64,000 bases of DNA from Alphaproteobacteria bacterium (GCA_018827375.1 JAHJYW010000042.1:62001-126000); one strand, 5' to 3'; counted from the first letter of the stretch, positions 41,301 through 50,737 are shown. Notes: generated by a model from the letters alone, not told the origin. Made by a program: numbers and translations.

Positions 41301-41924
41301 AAGCCGCCGGTTGACGGGCCTGCCCGCAAGCTGAGTGCGCCGACCAGCCTGCTGGCGCGCAACACGCCTGTGCTCGCCCCGCTCGGGCCACGCCGTGAGC
41401 AACAGATGCGGCGCGGTCGCCTGATACACTCGCTGCTGCAATACCTGCCAGCAATTCCGGAGGCGAAACGCGAGGCGGCCGGTCAGGAATTCCTTCGCCG
41501 GAATCCGGACCTGGACGATGCCCAACGTGCCGAGATGCTTAGTGCGGCCATGAGTGTGATGACGGACCCGGCCATGGCGGAGATATTCCAACCCGGCGGG
41601 CGGGCGGAAGCGGCTGTGATTGGCGCAGCAGATGGACTGCTGCCGAAAGGCACTGTGATCAATGGCCGGGTCGACCGGTTGGTGGTGACGCCGGAACGCG
41701 TACTCATCATTGACTTCAAGACGGACCAGCCTGCGCCAGCAACGGCAGCAGGCGTAGCGGACACGTATCGGGCGCAGATGGGCGCCTATTGGGCGGTGCT
41801 GAAACAGGCCTATCCGGGCCGCGAAGTGGTGGCGGCGCTATGCTGGACCGACGGCCCCAAACTCATGGTCCTGCCTGAGGCAGACCTGTTAGAGTCACTA
41901 AAGCGTGCGCAGAGCGAGGTTTGA
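38391..41924 (+). CDS. addA: AddA helicase-nuclease subunit
   Basis: A 1177-residue UvrD/Rep-type helicase with Walker A GSGKT (41-45), ILCITYTKAAASEM, Walker B LLDEAQDTSP, VGDEKQSIYSFQGADP and MTVHGAKGLQAPVV. A C-terminal RecB-like nuclease motif, LIIDFKTDQ, follows GRLIHSLLQYLP. It is the motor and one of two nucleases of AddAB. ATG 38391 overlaps the addB stop by 8 bp. Confidence 0.96.
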   Translation: MADPFDPVRESDEAPAFLQAIGVQAAVANPAIPAFVSANAGSGKTKVLIDRVARLLLRREDGRPGAAPDSILCITYTKAAASEMLSRLFKTLGRWSVMADDKLRAELAKLEGRPEEAYKPDDLKAARALFARALESPGGLRIETIHAFCSRILRRFPLEAGVLPGFAEIEEDEAATLWNAARAQAVLQAQEEAPDLLDLLALEGGHEGAMAALDTLRWSGGVVLDFADTHEFDFDAMDFALRESLNAPEASADEMLELEMGEELPIADLRAIIGALQGGAATDVKTADALVAVMEAVGPVARWETYLGIFTTGTGDFRKSNPYTAPTAKQTPLIADLFQMKDGEGSETARVRELAEALARARAFERTSALFRVGVPALLAYQKEKAARAALDFDDLIHKTRLLLTQTGMSDWVLYKLDGGLSHVLLDEAQDTSPPQWELISALTAEFFSGMGAERLQDPRTLFVVGDEKQSIYSFQGADPSKFRQKAQEFTQLSTDMLIDSMNMSFRSSPQVLEFVDQVWNTAPPIEGAHAPDAPMVADLVKHTARRASQPGCVELWPLEPPAEDVPEDAWDRPVNAMREASPKAQLAKHLATEIKGMIDRRETVWVEQPDRSWIRREVKPQDVLVLVRSRTGGLFDAMIGALKAVGLPVAGADRLKLLDHIGVQDCLNLLRFVTLPEADLTLAEILRGPFLGLVDDDRYLYPLAVERKRKVSLWTRVQESKDLDVIAAAAFLQSLLQRAQLAPYEFLSSVMDQPGPDGLTGWEKINARLGTPARDPVEALMARALAHDSAEPASLQGFLAAMEAHDTEIKRDLAAPEREVRVMTVHGAKGLQAPVVVLPDTTAGPRGGSGRMFDVDGVPIWSPRKDTDTPDVAAVRAIADAKAEEEHRRLLYVALTRAQDRLIIAGHWHGGGKDGFNKKSWYALCAEAMDSLARAGDEGVRIYGTRGPSKVVSDHSVTVPGGFPDWALRKPPVDGPARKLSAPTSLLARNTPVLAPLGPRREQQMRRGRLIHSLLQYLPAIPEAKREAAGQEFLRRNPDLDDAQRAEMLSAAMSVMTDPAMAEIFQPGGRAEAAVIGAADGLLPKGTVINGRVDRLVVTPERVLIIDFKTDQPAPATAAGVADTYRAQMGAYWAVLKQAYPGREVVAALCWTDGPKLMVLPEADLLESLKRAQSEV

Positions 41925-41979
41925 CTTCGCCGATGAGTCCCTATGTATCAACCAAGAAACAAGCATAAAGGAGCCAATC

Positions 41980-42300
41980 ATGGCTGCAGTGAATGTAACG
42001 GACGACGAATTCGACTCCGTGATCGCCAATTCCGAGCTTCCGGTCGTTGTCGACTTCTGGGCTGAATGGTGTGGCCCGTGTAAGCAGATGTCACCCCATC
42101 TGGAAGCCGTCTCGGAAGAGATGGCCGACAAGGTAAAAGTCGCCAAGATCAATGTCGACGAAAACCCGATGGTCGCATCGAAATATGGCGTGCGTGGCAT
42201 GCCGACTCTGATGGTCTTCAAGGACGGCAAGGTTGCCGCGACCCATCTTGGCGCGATGAGCAAGCAAGCCATCGCTGACTGGATCAAGCAGAGCGTCTAG
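41980..42300 (+). CDS. trxA: Thioredoxin 1
   Basis: A 106-residue classical thioredoxin with the active site WCGPC (30-34) and the cis-Pro loop GVRGMPTLMVFKDG. It is the general cytoplasmic disulfide reductase. The ribosome binding site AAAGGAG is at 41968-41974. It lies 55 bp after addA and its stop overlaps the convergent ABC gene by CTAG. Confidence 0.97.
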   Translation: MAAVNVTDDEFDSVIANSELPVVVDFWAEWCGPCKQMSPHLEAVSEEMADKVKVAKINVDENPMVASKYGVRGMPTLMVFKDGKVAATHLGAMSKQAIADWIKQSV

Positions 42301-43256
42301 GCCGCTTCCGGTTCGCTGGTCAGCGACAGGAACACGTCTTCCAGATCGGGGGCCTCGGTAACGAGGTCCCCGATACTGATTCCAGAGGCGCGTACCTGCT
42401 CCAGGATGCGACCAATACCCGTTTCGCTCGTGCGGAACGTGATAGCCAGCGTACCCGTGTCGCGGATCTTGGCGTCGAAGTCTGCCAGGTTGGCGGGAAC
42501 AGCCGTAAGCGGCTCACGCGGCGTGATGACGAGCGTCTTGTAGTCGAGGCGGGCGAGCAATTTCGGCGTTGGCTCGCTGGCGACGATCTCGCCATGGTTC
42601 ACGATGGCGATCGAATCGCAAAGCTCCTCGGCCTCTTCCAGATAGTGCGTGGTGAGGATGATGGTCGTGCCGCGGTCGTGCAGTTCGCGCACATAGGTCC
42701 AGAGCGACCGTCGCAGTTCCACGTCAACACCAGCGGTCGGCTCGTCGAGAATCAGTACGGGCGGATTGTGGACGAGCGCCTTGGCGACCATGAGTCGGCG
42801 CTTCATGCCGCCTGAGAGCTGGCGCACATAGGCGTCTTTCTTGTCATCAAGGCCCAGCGCGGTGAGGATTTCGAGGCTGCGGCGCTCATTTTTCGGCACG
42901 CCGTAGAAGCCAGCCATGAGTTCTAGCATTTCCATGGGGGTGAAAAAGGGATCGGCCACGATCTCCTGGTTCACGACGCCAATGGCCGCGCGGCTCTGGC
43001 GTGGATGCTGGTCGATATCGAGGCCCCAGATGCGGGCTCTGCCGGATGTCTTGTTCACAAGACCGGCGAGAATGTTGATGAATGTGGACTTTCCCGCGCC
43101 GTTCGGGCCGAGCAGGCCGAAGACCGAGCCGCGCGGAATGCGCAGGCTGATGTCCTTCAGGGCGTGCTTTTCGGGCATCTTGCCCGAGGCGCTGTAGATT
43201 TTCTGGAGGTGTTCGATCTCGATCGCGTAGTCAGGGGCGGTCTTTGCGTTGGTCAT
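42297..43256 (-). CDS. ABC-2-type transporter ATP-binding protein (no adjacent permease)
   Basis: A 319-residue nucleotide-binding subunit with Walker A GPNGAGKST, Q-loop VNQEIV, signature LSGGMKRR, Walker B LILDEPTAGVD and switch His in TTHYLEE. The C-terminal 80 or so residues resemble the extension of DrrA/NodI-like exporters. ATG 43256 (MTNAKTAPD) has GGAGG just upstream and is preferred to 43268. No membrane permease is encoded on either side, so it must act with a distant partner. Confidence 0.92.
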   Translation of the reverse strand: MTNAKTAPDYAIEIEHLQKIYSASGKMPEKHALKDISLRIPRGSVFGLLGPNGAGKSTFINILAGLVNKTSGRARIWGLDIDQHPRQSRAAIGVVNQEIVADPFFTPMEMLELMAGFYGVPKNERRSLEILTALGLDDKKDAYVRQLSGGMKRRLMVAKALVHNPPVLILDEPTAGVDVELRRSLWTYVRELHDRGTTIILTTHYLEEAEELCDSIAIVNHGEIVASEPTPKLLARLDYKTLVITPREPLTAVPANLADFDAKIRDTGTLAITFRTSETGIGRILEQVRASGISIGDLVTEAPDLEDVFLSLTSEPEAA

Positions 43257-43372
43257 AGGGGCCTCCATGCTGTTGCAGGGCGATCTTGCGCAGCGCGGCC
43301 CTGCGGACTAGTTAGGTCCGTGATGCGGCGTGAACAAGACTTGCGCCGGAAACTCCATGGAAAGCCGCCAGC

Positions 43373-43576
43373 ATGAGCAAACCCCGTGATGTCTTCAGCC
43401 CGCCTGAAATCGTGCTGTCCAACAGCCATAAGGTCTCCTGTGTTGGTGCCGGTGGCGCGCTCGGGCATCCGAAAGTGTGGTATGAAATGGGCGACGAAGA
43501 CTATGTCGAATGCAAATACTGCGATCGCCGATTCGTTCTGATTGGCGGCAAGGAAGACCGTTCGCAAAAGCGATAG
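43373..43576 (+). CDS. Zinc-finger CHCC protein (NDUFS6-like)
   Basis: A 67-residue protein with the zf-CHCC metal site Cys23, His32, Cys47 and Cys50 in CVGAGGALGHPKVW and VECKYCDRRF. It is the bacterial relative of the complex I accessory subunit NDUFS6, common in alphaproteobacteria. Confidence 0.9.
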   Translation: MSKPRDVFSPPEIVLSNSHKVSCVGAGGALGHPKVWYEMGDEDYVECKYCDRRFVLIGGKEDRSQKR

Positions 43577-43588
43577 GCGGCATTAGCG

Positions 43589-44794
43589 ATGAAAATCCTG
43601 ATTGCAGGGGGTGGTATCGGCGGGCTCACAACTGCGCTGGCGCTCACGCAATTCGGTCACGATGTCGTTGTGCTGGAGCAAGCCGAGGCGCTCGGGGAAG
43701 TCGGCGCAGGCCTGCAGCTCAGCCCAAATGGGATGAAAGTATTCGAAGCGCTCGGCATGTCCGACAGGATCGCCGCGCAGGCTTTCCAGCCGGAGGGCAT
43801 CGAGATGCGCATGGGCCAAAGCGGCCGGATCGTTTTCGATATTCCGCTTGGCCTGCGCGCCGCTGACCGCTGGGGCGCTCCTTACCTTCACATTCACCGC
43901 GCCGATCTCATCAATGCGCTCTCGGCTGAGCTTGCCGAGCGGGCGCCGGCCGCCGTGCGGCTTGGGGCAAGGATTGCTTCCTACGCCCAGGATGGCCAGA
44001 CCGTCACCGTGGAACTTGAGGACGGCACATTTGTCGACGGCGGCGTGCTTGTGGGCGCCGATGGTATCCATTCGGTCGTGCGCAGGCAGATGCTGGGCCC
44101 GGACAAGCCGCGATTTACCGGCAATGTGGCCTGGCGCGCTGTCGTTCCGATTGAGCTTCTGGGAGATGACCTTCCGCCGCCGACAGCCTGCGCTTGGGTT
44201 GGCAAGGGGCGCCATGCCGTGACCTACCGCCTGCGCGGCGGAGCGCTGGCCAACTTTGTGGGCGTCGTGGAGCACGATGGCTGGGAGGTCGAGTCTTGGT
44301 CCGGCGAGGGCCTGCTCGAGGATGCACTGGCAGACTTTGCGGGGTGGCACCCGGTGATCCTGAAAATGATCCGTAAGGCCGATGTCTTGAACCGATGGGC
44401 GCTGTTTGATCGGCCAAGCTTGCCGCGTTGGCATGATGGCCGGGTCGTTTTGATGGGGGATGCCTGCCACCCGATGCTGCCTTTCCTGGCGCAGGGGGCG
44501 GTCATGGCGGTTGAGGACGCGTGGGTGCTGGCGGCGCGCCTGTCCGCAGGCGGCGATGTGAGTGTCGCACTGGAAGCCTATGAAGCTGACAGGCAGGGGC
44601 GAACGGCGGCCATTCAGGCCGGGGCGCGAAACAATGCGAAACTGTTCCACCGGCATAACCCAATCACCCAGCTTGCGACCTATGGGCCAATGTGGCTGGC
44701 CGGGCGCGCGGCGCCAGAATTTGTGCATTCACGTAATGACTGGATCTATGGTCACGACGTGACAGCGGGATTGCATGCCAAGCCCTTGCCTTGA
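43589..44794 (+). CDS. FAD-dependent aromatic-ring monooxygenase
   Basis: A 401-residue class A flavoprotein hydroxylase. The FAD dinucleotide motif is ILIAGGGIGGLTTALAL, the second FAD/NAD(P)H motif LVGADGIHSVVR, and the ribose-binding motif VVLMGDACHPMLP. It is closest in character to salicylate/3-hydroxybenzoate 6-hydroxylases, but the substrate cannot be read from sequence. It lies 12 bp after the zinc-finger gene. Confidence 0.87.
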   Translation: MKILIAGGGIGGLTTALALTQFGHDVVVLEQAEALGEVGAGLQLSPNGMKVFEALGMSDRIAAQAFQPEGIEMRMGQSGRIVFDIPLGLRAADRWGAPYLHIHRADLINALSAELAERAPAAVRLGARIASYAQDGQTVTVELEDGTFVDGGVLVGADGIHSVVRRQMLGPDKPRFTGNVAWRAVVPIELLGDDLPPPTACAWVGKGRHAVTYRLRGGALANFVGVVEHDGWEVESWSGEGLLEDALADFAGWHPVILKMIRKADVLNRWALFDRPSLPRWHDGRVVLMGDACHPMLPFLAQGAVMAVEDAWVLAARLSAGGDVSVALEAYEADRQGRTAAIQAGARNNAKLFHRHNPITQLATYGPMWLAGRAAPEFVHSRNDWIYGHDVTAGLHAKPLP

Positions 44795-44848
44795 GACCCT
44801 GCGGCGGGCAGGCATGGTGGTTCAATGTTGCCACGAGCGGACATAGCC

Positions 44849-46225
44849 ATGCTTTCAGTTCTTGATCTCTTCCGCGTCGGCATCGGTCCGTCGAGTTCCC
44901 ACACGGTTGGGCCGATCCGGATTGCCAAACGGTTTGCCGCGCTGCTTGGCGATTCCGGTGTCGTGGGTGACGTGGCGCGTATCGAGGTGGAATTGCAGGG
45001 GTCGCTCGCGCTGACGGGCGCGGGGCATGCGACACCCAAAGCCGTCGTGCTGGGCCTGCTCGGACTGGATCCCGAAACACTGGACCCTAATACGGCCGAT
45101 GCCGATGTGGCGGCCGTCTATACGGGCAAGCGGCTGAAACTGTCTGATGGGCGTGAAATTGATTTTGATCCGGAGGCAGACATTATCTTTGCCTATGGCG
45201 TGCTGCCGGAACTTCACCCCAATGGAATGAAACTCTCGGCTTTTGATGCCGATGGGGCCACTCTTCAGGACGAGACATATTACTCTACGGGCGGCGGCTT
45301 TATTGCGACAGCCAAGCAGCTGCGCACGCCGCCAGAGGACGATATCGTCAAGGCGGGCAATGATGTGCCATATCCTTTCGGGTCGGCAGCGGAACTCCTG
45401 TCGATCTGCGCTGACAGGGGCATGGCGATCCATGAGGTGATCCTGACGAATGAAGACGCCATGCGTCCTCGTGAAGAGACCGAAGCGTCGCTGGACCGGA
45501 TCGCTGGTGTGATGCTTGACTGTATCGAGCGCGGGCTCGTGCACGAAGGCATCCTGCCGGGCGGACTGAAGGTGCGCCGTCGTGCGCCGGAGATCTGGAG
45601 CAAGTTGCAGGCCTCGCCGCAATCGAACGAGCGCGAACAGATTTTTGACTGGCTGAACGTGTATGCGATGGCGGTGAACGAAGAGAATGCTGGCGGCGGG
45701 CAGGTGGTGACGGCGCCAACCAATGGCGCGGCGGGCATCATACCGTCTGTGATCAAGCATTATTGCGCCGACGCGGAGGATCGCACTGTGCGGCTGCGCA
45801 AGTTCCTGCTGACGGCGGGAGGCGTGGGCCTGCTCTACAAGCAGCGGGCGTCGATCTCGGGCGCCGAGATGGGCTGCCAGGGCGAAGTGGGCGTGGCCTG
45901 TTCGATGGCGGCTGCCGGATTGGCGGCTGTCTGGGGCGGCACGTCGCAGCAGTGCGCCAACGCGGCGGAGATCGGCATGGAGCACAACTTGGGGCTAACG
46001 TGTGATCCCGTTGGTGGTCTTGTCCAGATCCCGTGCATCGAACGCAATGCCATTGGCGCGGTGAAGGCGGTGAATGCGGCGCGCCTCGCGCTGCACTCGG
46101 TGGAGCAGACCAAGGTGTCGCTCGACCAGGTGATCGAGACCATGCGCCAGACGGGCATCGACATGTCATCGAAGTACAAGGAGACCAGCCAGGGCGGTCT
46201 GGCCGTGAACGTTATCGAGTGCTGA
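44849..46225 (+). CDS. sdaA: L-serine ammonia-lyase (iron-sulfur, single chain)
   Basis: A 458-residue enzyme that converts L-serine to pyruvate and ammonia. The N-terminal beta domain starts [21 protein letters not shown]; the C-terminal domain carries the cluster cysteines in [23 protein letters not shown] and QIPCIERN. Length matches E. coli SdaA. ATG 44849 fits family alignments; ATG 44825 is in frame 24 bp upstream. Confidence 0.95.
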   Translation: MLSVLDLFRVGIGPSSSHTVGPIRIAKRFAALLGDSGVVGDVARIEVELQGSLALTGAGHATPKAVVLGLLGLDPETLDPNTADADVAAVYTGKRLKLSDGREIDFDPEADIIFAYGVLPELHPNGMKLSAFDADGATLQDETYYSTGGGFIATAKQLRTPPEDDIVKAGNDVPYPFGSAAELLSICADRGMAIHEVILTNEDAMRPREETEASLDRIAGVMLDCIERGLVHEGILPGGLKVRRRAPEIWSKLQASPQSNEREQIFDWLNVYAMAVNEENAGGGQVVTAPTNGAAGIIPSVIKHYCADAEDRTVRLRKFLLTAGGVGLLYKQRASISGAEMGCQGEVGVACSMAAAGLAAVWGGTSQQCANAAEIGMEHNLGLTCDPVGGLVQIPCIERNAIGAVKAVNAARLALHSVEQTKVSLDQVIETMRQTGIDMSSKYKETSQGGLAVNVIEC

Positions 46226-46228
46226 GCC

Positions 46229-48853
46229 TCAGCCCTTGGTGAACATGCGCTTTAGGCCGCCGCTGGTGAGCATGGCCACATCGCCCAGTGCGATCGGCAG
46301 CGAGAGACCGGCAGGGGCGGCAAGGTAGAGCGGGTCCCAATCCGGCAGGAATTTCTTCTTGTAGTTCCTGAGGCCCTCGAAGCCGTAGATCTTGTTGGCA
46401 TGCTCGTAGACGAACGCGCCGAGCTTGGACGTGAGCGTCGCCAGCCGGTGGCCTTCTAGGCCGGAGAGCGGTGCCATGCCTAAGTCGAACGTCTGGGCGC
46501 CTTGGGCCTTGCCCCATAGCATCAGTTCAATGAAGAGGAAGTCCATCACGCCCTTGGGCGCGGCATGGCCGTAGCGCATCAGGTCGATAGCGATTTCCTT
46601 GCCGTCAGATGTGGACATCAGGTTGGCGAAGGCAACGATCTGGCCGTCGCACCAGGCAACACCCATCGGGAAGTTGCGCAGGTAGTCCCGGTCGAAGCGG
46701 CCGAGGGAAAAGCTTTTCTCCGCGCCACCATGGATGGCGAGCCATTCGTCGGAAATGGTTGCGAGGTCTGGCAGGATATCATCGCAGGCACTCGCAGGAA
46801 TGATCTCGAAGGTGAGGCCGTCGCGAAGCGCGCGCTTGTGGCTGGCGCGCAGGCCGGAGCGAGCGGAGCCTTCGAGCGAGAAGTCCTGAAGCGGCACGAG
46901 GGCTGTCTCGCCGATCTTCTGGGCACTGAGACCAAGGTCGAGCGCGAGCGGCAGGAATTCCTTCCGTACCGAATAGAAGACCGGGACGGCGCCATAGAGA
47001 TCAGCTTGTTCGCGGAAAAGCCAGAGCAGGGGGCCGATTTCCTCCTGCTTGCCGACGGGGGCACTCATGGCGATCCAGTGGCGACCACGCACGCCGTACA
47101 TGATGAAGCTGTCGCCGCTCGGGCTGAACAGGAATTGCTTGTCGTCCAGCAGGGCGAGCGCGCCATCTGCATAGCCTGTTTCTGCGCTTGCGAGGATTTC
47201 CGCGATCCGTCCGGGTTCAGGCGCCTCGGCGGCTGCTTGGTGTTTGCGGATTGCGGGCTGCAGCCAACGCCAGAGCGACGCGAGCAGGAGCACGATCGGG
47301 ATGGCGGCTGCGGCGCGCAGGAAGCGCGATGTCTGGCCGTTGATCGAGAAGCTCCACCAGAGTTCGTCGCGATAGGCGACATGTTCGTATGAGAAGAAGC
47401 CAAGCCAGATGGCCGCGCTGACGGCGCCAAGGATGGCGAGGATCCAGGGCAGGGTGAGGCGCGCCTGGCTGAGCGGGGTCTTGCGATAGAAAGCCTTGCG
47501 CGACGTCGCGAGCAGGCCGAGCGAGACGAGAAGGATGATCGCCTCGTGCGGATGCGCGCCCTTGAGCAGGGTCAGCCCCGTACCGAGCACAAGCAGGATC
47601 ATCCCGATCGTCCAGGCATGGTCGAGCTTCTGGCGTAGGCCGAGCGCCACGATGAGAAGTAGCACGCCGACGATGGAGGCCAGGAAGTGGGATAGTTCGA
47701 TCACGGGCAGTGGCAGGATGCGCCCCGCGGCCTCCAGTGGCCCGGCAAGCGTTGGTGTCGTGGCCGAGATCAGCATGAACGCTCCCGCGAGGAAGGCGAT
47801 CAGCGAGAACAACGTCGGGGCAAAGAGTTCCGTGACGTCCTGCGCAGCGGCAGCCGCGCCTTTGATCTGGGCGCCAGCGTGACGGTACTGGTGCACCGCG
47901 AGCAGGATAGCCGCTACAGCGAGTGGCATCAGGTAGTAAAGCACGCGGTAGGCAATGAGACTGGCCGCTAGGGCTTCGCTGCTGCTGGCCGGGACCATGA
48001 GCAGGATGACGGCTTCGAACACGCCGACTCCGCCGGGCAGACCGCTCATGCCGCCAATGAAAGTGGCTGCTACGAATATCGGGACGAATGCGAGAAAGGA
48101 GAGCCCGGTGTCGGGTGGCAGGACGGCGAAGAGGACAAGGCTCGCCCCGGCCCAGTCGGCAAGGCTTACAAGCAGCTGGCCTGTCGCCACGGGCAGGCCG
48201 GGTGGCGTGATCTCGTAAGAGCGTACGTGCCATGTCCTGCTGGTGAAACGGGAGAGCACGAGAAAGGCCAGCACGAGAGCCAGGAAGACGAGGCCGGCGG
48301 TATGCGCGAGGACGGCCGGGACATGGAAAACGGACTCAAAACGGTCTGCTTCGACGAGCAGGCCCAGCCCGGCAATGGTGAGCGCGCCGACATAGAGCGT
48401 TGCGCCGGTCACCACGGCGAGGAGGCCGACATCCTTCGCTGTCAGGCCCCAGCTGGAATAGAGCCGGTAACGCACGGCGCCCCCGGTCAGCAGCGGCATG
48501 CCCAGCGTGTTGGACAAGGCATAGGAGGTGAAAGAGGCAAATGCCGTCTTTGGGTAGGAAAGCGGCCTGCGCGCATAACGCAGCGCCAGCGTGTCATAGC
48601 CTGACACGCCGAGATAGCTGATGACCGTGCCCGCCAGTGCCAGCATTACCTGGCCGGATGTGAGGCCCCTCAGTTCGGCATAGATCTTGTGGACCGACAT
48701 GTGTCGCAGCTCGGTATGCACAGCGACGATGGCGGCCACGAACAGAAGCGCGACGATCAAAAGCCCGAGTCGGCGCTTCCATGGCGCGAGGGCGATGACG
48801 GGCTGTTCATCGAAAGTGGCGGTGGGTTGCTCAGGCACCCTGCGGCGCTCCAT
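46229..48853 (-). CDS. mprF: MprF-type bifunctional aminoacyl-phosphatidylglycerol synthase/flippase
   Basis: An 874-residue membrane protein. The N-terminal half has many hydrophobic segments and the flippase landmarks LSNTLGMPLLTGGAVRYRLYSSWG and GGMSGLPGGVGVFEAVIL. The C-terminal cytosolic domain (about 580-874, DUF2156/GNAT fold) has FSLGRFDRDYLRNFPMGVAW and IAIDLMRYG. MprF transfers an amino acid, often lysine or alanine, from tRNA to phosphatidylglycerol, which lowers surface charge and protects against cationic peptides. The amino acid cannot be told from sequence. It overlaps the upstream DUF1003 gene by 23 bp. Confidence 0.93.
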   Translation of the reverse strand: MERRRVPEQPTATFDEQPVIALAPWKRRLGLLIVALLFVAAIVAVHTELRHMSVHKIYAELRGLTSGQVMLALAGTVISYLGVSGYDTLALRYARRPLSYPKTAFASFTSYALSNTLGMPLLTGGAVRYRLYSSWGLTAKDVGLLAVVTGATLYVGALTIAGLGLLVEADRFESVFHVPAVLAHTAGLVFLALVLAFLVLSRFTSRTWHVRSYEITPPGLPVATGQLLVSLADWAGASLVLFAVLPPDTGLSFLAFVPIFVAATFIGGMSGLPGGVGVFEAVILLMVPASSSEALAASLIAYRVLYYLMPLAVAAILLAVHQYRHAGAQIKGAAAAAQDVTELFAPTLFSLIAFLAGAFMLISATTPTLAGPLEAAGRILPLPVIELSHFLASIVGVLLLIVALGLRQKLDHAWTIGMILLVLGTGLTLLKGAHPHEAIILLVSLGLLATSRKAFYRKTPLSQARLTLPWILAILGAVSAAIWLGFFSYEHVAYRDELWWSFSINGQTSRFLRAAAAIPIVLLLASLWRWLQPAIRKHQAAAEAPEPGRIAEILASAETGYADGALALLDDKQFLFSPSGDSFIMYGVRGRHWIAMSAPVGKQEEIGPLLWLFREQADLYGAVPVFYSVRKEFLPLALDLGLSAQKIGETALVPLQDFSLEGSARSGLRASHKRALRDGLTFEIIPASACDDILPDLATISDEWLAIHGGAEKSFSLGRFDRDYLRNFPMGVAWCDGQIVAFANLMSTSDGKEIAIDLMRYGHAAPKGVMDFLFIELMLWGKAQGAQTFDLGMAPLSGLEGHRLATLTSKLGAFVYEHANKIYGFEGLRNYKKKFLPDWDPLYLAAPAGLSLPIALGDVAMLTSGGLKRMFTKG

Positions 48854-49400
48854 CGCGTGGCGCCTGAACCAGTCTTTCCAGAAGCGCCAGTTGGGCGGCC
48901 TGCTGTTCGAGCACGGTCGTGAGCTGGTTCTGGCGCATTTCATCGAGCTTTTCGTGAAGCTGGAGGATCTCCAGCTCGGCCTTGAGGTTCACTTCATAGT
49001 CGTAACCCGCCGCCGCACGGTCTTTTGAAGCCTGCCTGTTCTGCGACATCATGATGACGGGCGCCTGGATGGCGGCGAGCATGGAGAGAATCAGGTTGAG
49101 GAAAATGAAAGGGTAGGGATCAAACGCATCGGCCTTGCCCAGAACGAGGATCGTGTTCCCGCCAATCCAGAGGGCGAGCACCACACCGAACAGGATGATG
49201 AACTTCCAGGAGCCTCCAAAGGCCGCCACCTTGTCGGCAAGCCGGTCCCCGAAGGACATGTCCTTGTCCAGCATCTTGCTGATATTGCGCGATATGCGGC
49301 GCCGCTCGATAAAACGCTCAAGGACACGGCGTTCGCGTTCAGTAAGGTCTTCCGGCCTGGTGTGCAGAAATTGGCGCGCTAGGGTCGCGATATCCTTCAT
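48831..49400 (-). CDS. DUF1003 membrane protein
   Basis: A 189-residue protein with two hydrophobic helices around the DUF1003 core: FGDRLADKVAAFGGSWKFII, DPYPFIFLNLILSMLAAIQAPVIMMSQNRQ and KDRAAAGYDYEVNLKAELEI. A C-terminal coiled coil is likely. The family's function is unknown. Overlap with mprF implies cotranslation. Confidence 0.9.
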   Translation of the reverse strand: MKDIATLARQFLHTRPEDLTERERRVLERFIERRRISRNISKMLDKDMSFGDRLADKVAAFGGSWKFIILFGVVLALWIGGNTILVLGKADAFDPYPFIFLNLILSMLAAIQAPVIMMSQNRQASKDRAAAGYDYEVNLKAELEILQLHEKLDEMRQNQLTTVLEQQAAQLALLERLVQAPRDGAPQGA

Positions 49401-49430
49401 GCCGGTGTTCCTCCCGTGGCGTGACCGATC

Positions 49431-50333
49431 CTATACGCCTATTTCAGGCTGGTCATGCGCGGCTTTGTCGGGCTGCGGTATTTGGCTCCAGGGCACCTGT
49501 ATGCGCGTCATGTAGCGAACCTCGCGGGCGATGCGAGCGGCATGGGCTGGATTCAGCAAGGACGTATGTGTCTCGCCTTCGAGTGCAAACAGGCGGCCGT
49601 AACCGCCCTGATTCGATACTGATTTGACAAGGCCGGCATTCTCGCCACCATCGGCTTGGCGCGAAAAGACGGAAACGGGCGTTGTCACGGCCACCGACTG
49701 ATCGAAACAGGATGCCTCAGGATCAATCGCCAGCACCTCCTCGAGCGCTGCTGTCCAGTGATCTGTCTTGCGGAAAAGGAATCGCTTTTCCAGACGACGC
49801 TCTTTCGGCAGCTTGATGTCGTCGCCGGTGACAGGCGCAATCAGGTTGAGCGCGCCAATTTTCGACGCGACCCTGCCGATTCGCAGCAGCCGCCCAAAAG
49901 CCTTCAGCAAGCGCATGCCGCCTTTGGGCCGAAGGTTGGTGGGGTTCATCGCATCGACAAAGACGCGGCCAGCCAGCTCGGCAGGATGGAGATTGGCAAA
50001 TGCATGCAGCCGCAGGCCCGCCATGGAATGCCCGACCAGGATATAAGGCGGCCGCGCCCCCAGCAGATCCAGAAGGCGGCGAAGGTCTGCAATATGGAAT
50101 TCGGGCGTGAGGGCCGTGCCTTCGGGGGCGGGATCGCTCCAATCCATGCCGGCGCGGCCGTATAGCACGACGCGATGATCGCTCTTCAAGGCCTCCTTGA
50201 TCCACCAGCCATCAGCATAGCTGCCAAAGGCGCCATGATCGAAGATGACCCATGGTGCATCTGGCGGCCCTTCGACACAGACGTGCAGGCGCCGGCCAGG
50301 CTCGACTTCGACGAGGTCAAAGGGGGCATGCAT
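49431..50333 (-). CDS. Alpha/beta hydrolase
   Basis: A 300-residue alpha/beta-hydrolase-fold protein. The oxyanion strand reads PWVIFDHGAFGSYADGWW, the nucleophile elbow is GHSMAG (Ser in VGHSMAGLRLHA), and the likely catalytic His is in EGETHTSLL. No signal peptide is seen. ATG 50333 (MHAPFDLVEVEPG) is preferred; an in-frame start at 50513 would add 60 low-similarity residues. The substrate is unknown. Confidence 0.82.
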   Translation of the reverse strand: MHAPFDLVEVEPGRRLHVCVEGPPDAPWVIFDHGAFGSYADGWWIKEALKSDHRVVLYGRAGMDWSDPAPEGTALTPEFHIADLRRLLDLLGARPPYILVGHSMAGLRLHAFANLHPAELAGRVFVDAMNPTNLRPKGGMRLLKAFGRLLRIGRVASKIGALNLIAPVTGDDIKLPKERRLEKRFLFRKTDHWTAALEEVLAIDPEASCFDQSVAVTTPVSVFSRQADGGENAGLVKSVSNQGGYGRLFALEGETHTSLLNPAHAARIAREVRYMTRIQVPWSQIPQPDKAAHDQPEIGV

Positions 50334-50546
50334 TGCGCAAGGACTCCGCGGGAGGCTGACGGTTGGGCGCGCCGGTGCAGGCGCTGTGAGGGTCTGCCCG
50401 TTTATAGGAGGGACCGTTGACGACCGGAACAGGGCGACACAGGTCGCGTGCATTATTGGCGCGAGCCGTGACAGTGATGACACGGCAACAGAGTGCGCAC
50501 CCGAATGATACATCAGACGTCATCGGGGTTGGCTGGGGAAGGGGGG

Positions 50547-50622
50547 TGGCTCCGCGAGTAGGACTCGAACCTACGACCGGGCGATTAACAGTCGCCTGCT
50601 CTACCAACTGAGCTATCGCGGA
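50547..50622 (-). tRNA. tRNA-Asn (GTT), CCA encoded
   Basis: A full cloverleaf on the minus strand. The 7-bp acceptor stem is TCCGCGA/TCGCGGA, the anticodon arm GGCGA-CTGTTAA-TCGCC gives anticodon GTT, and the T arm is GTAGG-TTCGAGT-CCTAC. Discriminator G is at 50550 and the encoded CCA at 50547-50549. Confidence 0.97.
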
Positions 50623-50706
50623 TCAGCCGAGAGCGGGTGAATAGCAGACCAATGGTCCGGTTCAAGCCCCAACATGCTGCTTCAGTCCAAAAACTTGTGT
50701 TCCGAT

Positions 50707-50737
50707 AAAAAAATGGCGGAAGCTAAAAGCTCCCGCC
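50707..50737 (-). terminator. Rho-independent terminator between the two tRNA genes
   Basis: On the minus strand GGCGGGAGCT and AGCTTCCGCC form a 10-bp stem (one G-T pair) with a TTT loop, followed by A and seven T residues. It lies about 150 bp downstream of tRNA-Cys, so it ends either that transcript or a separate small RNA. Confidence 0.75.
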
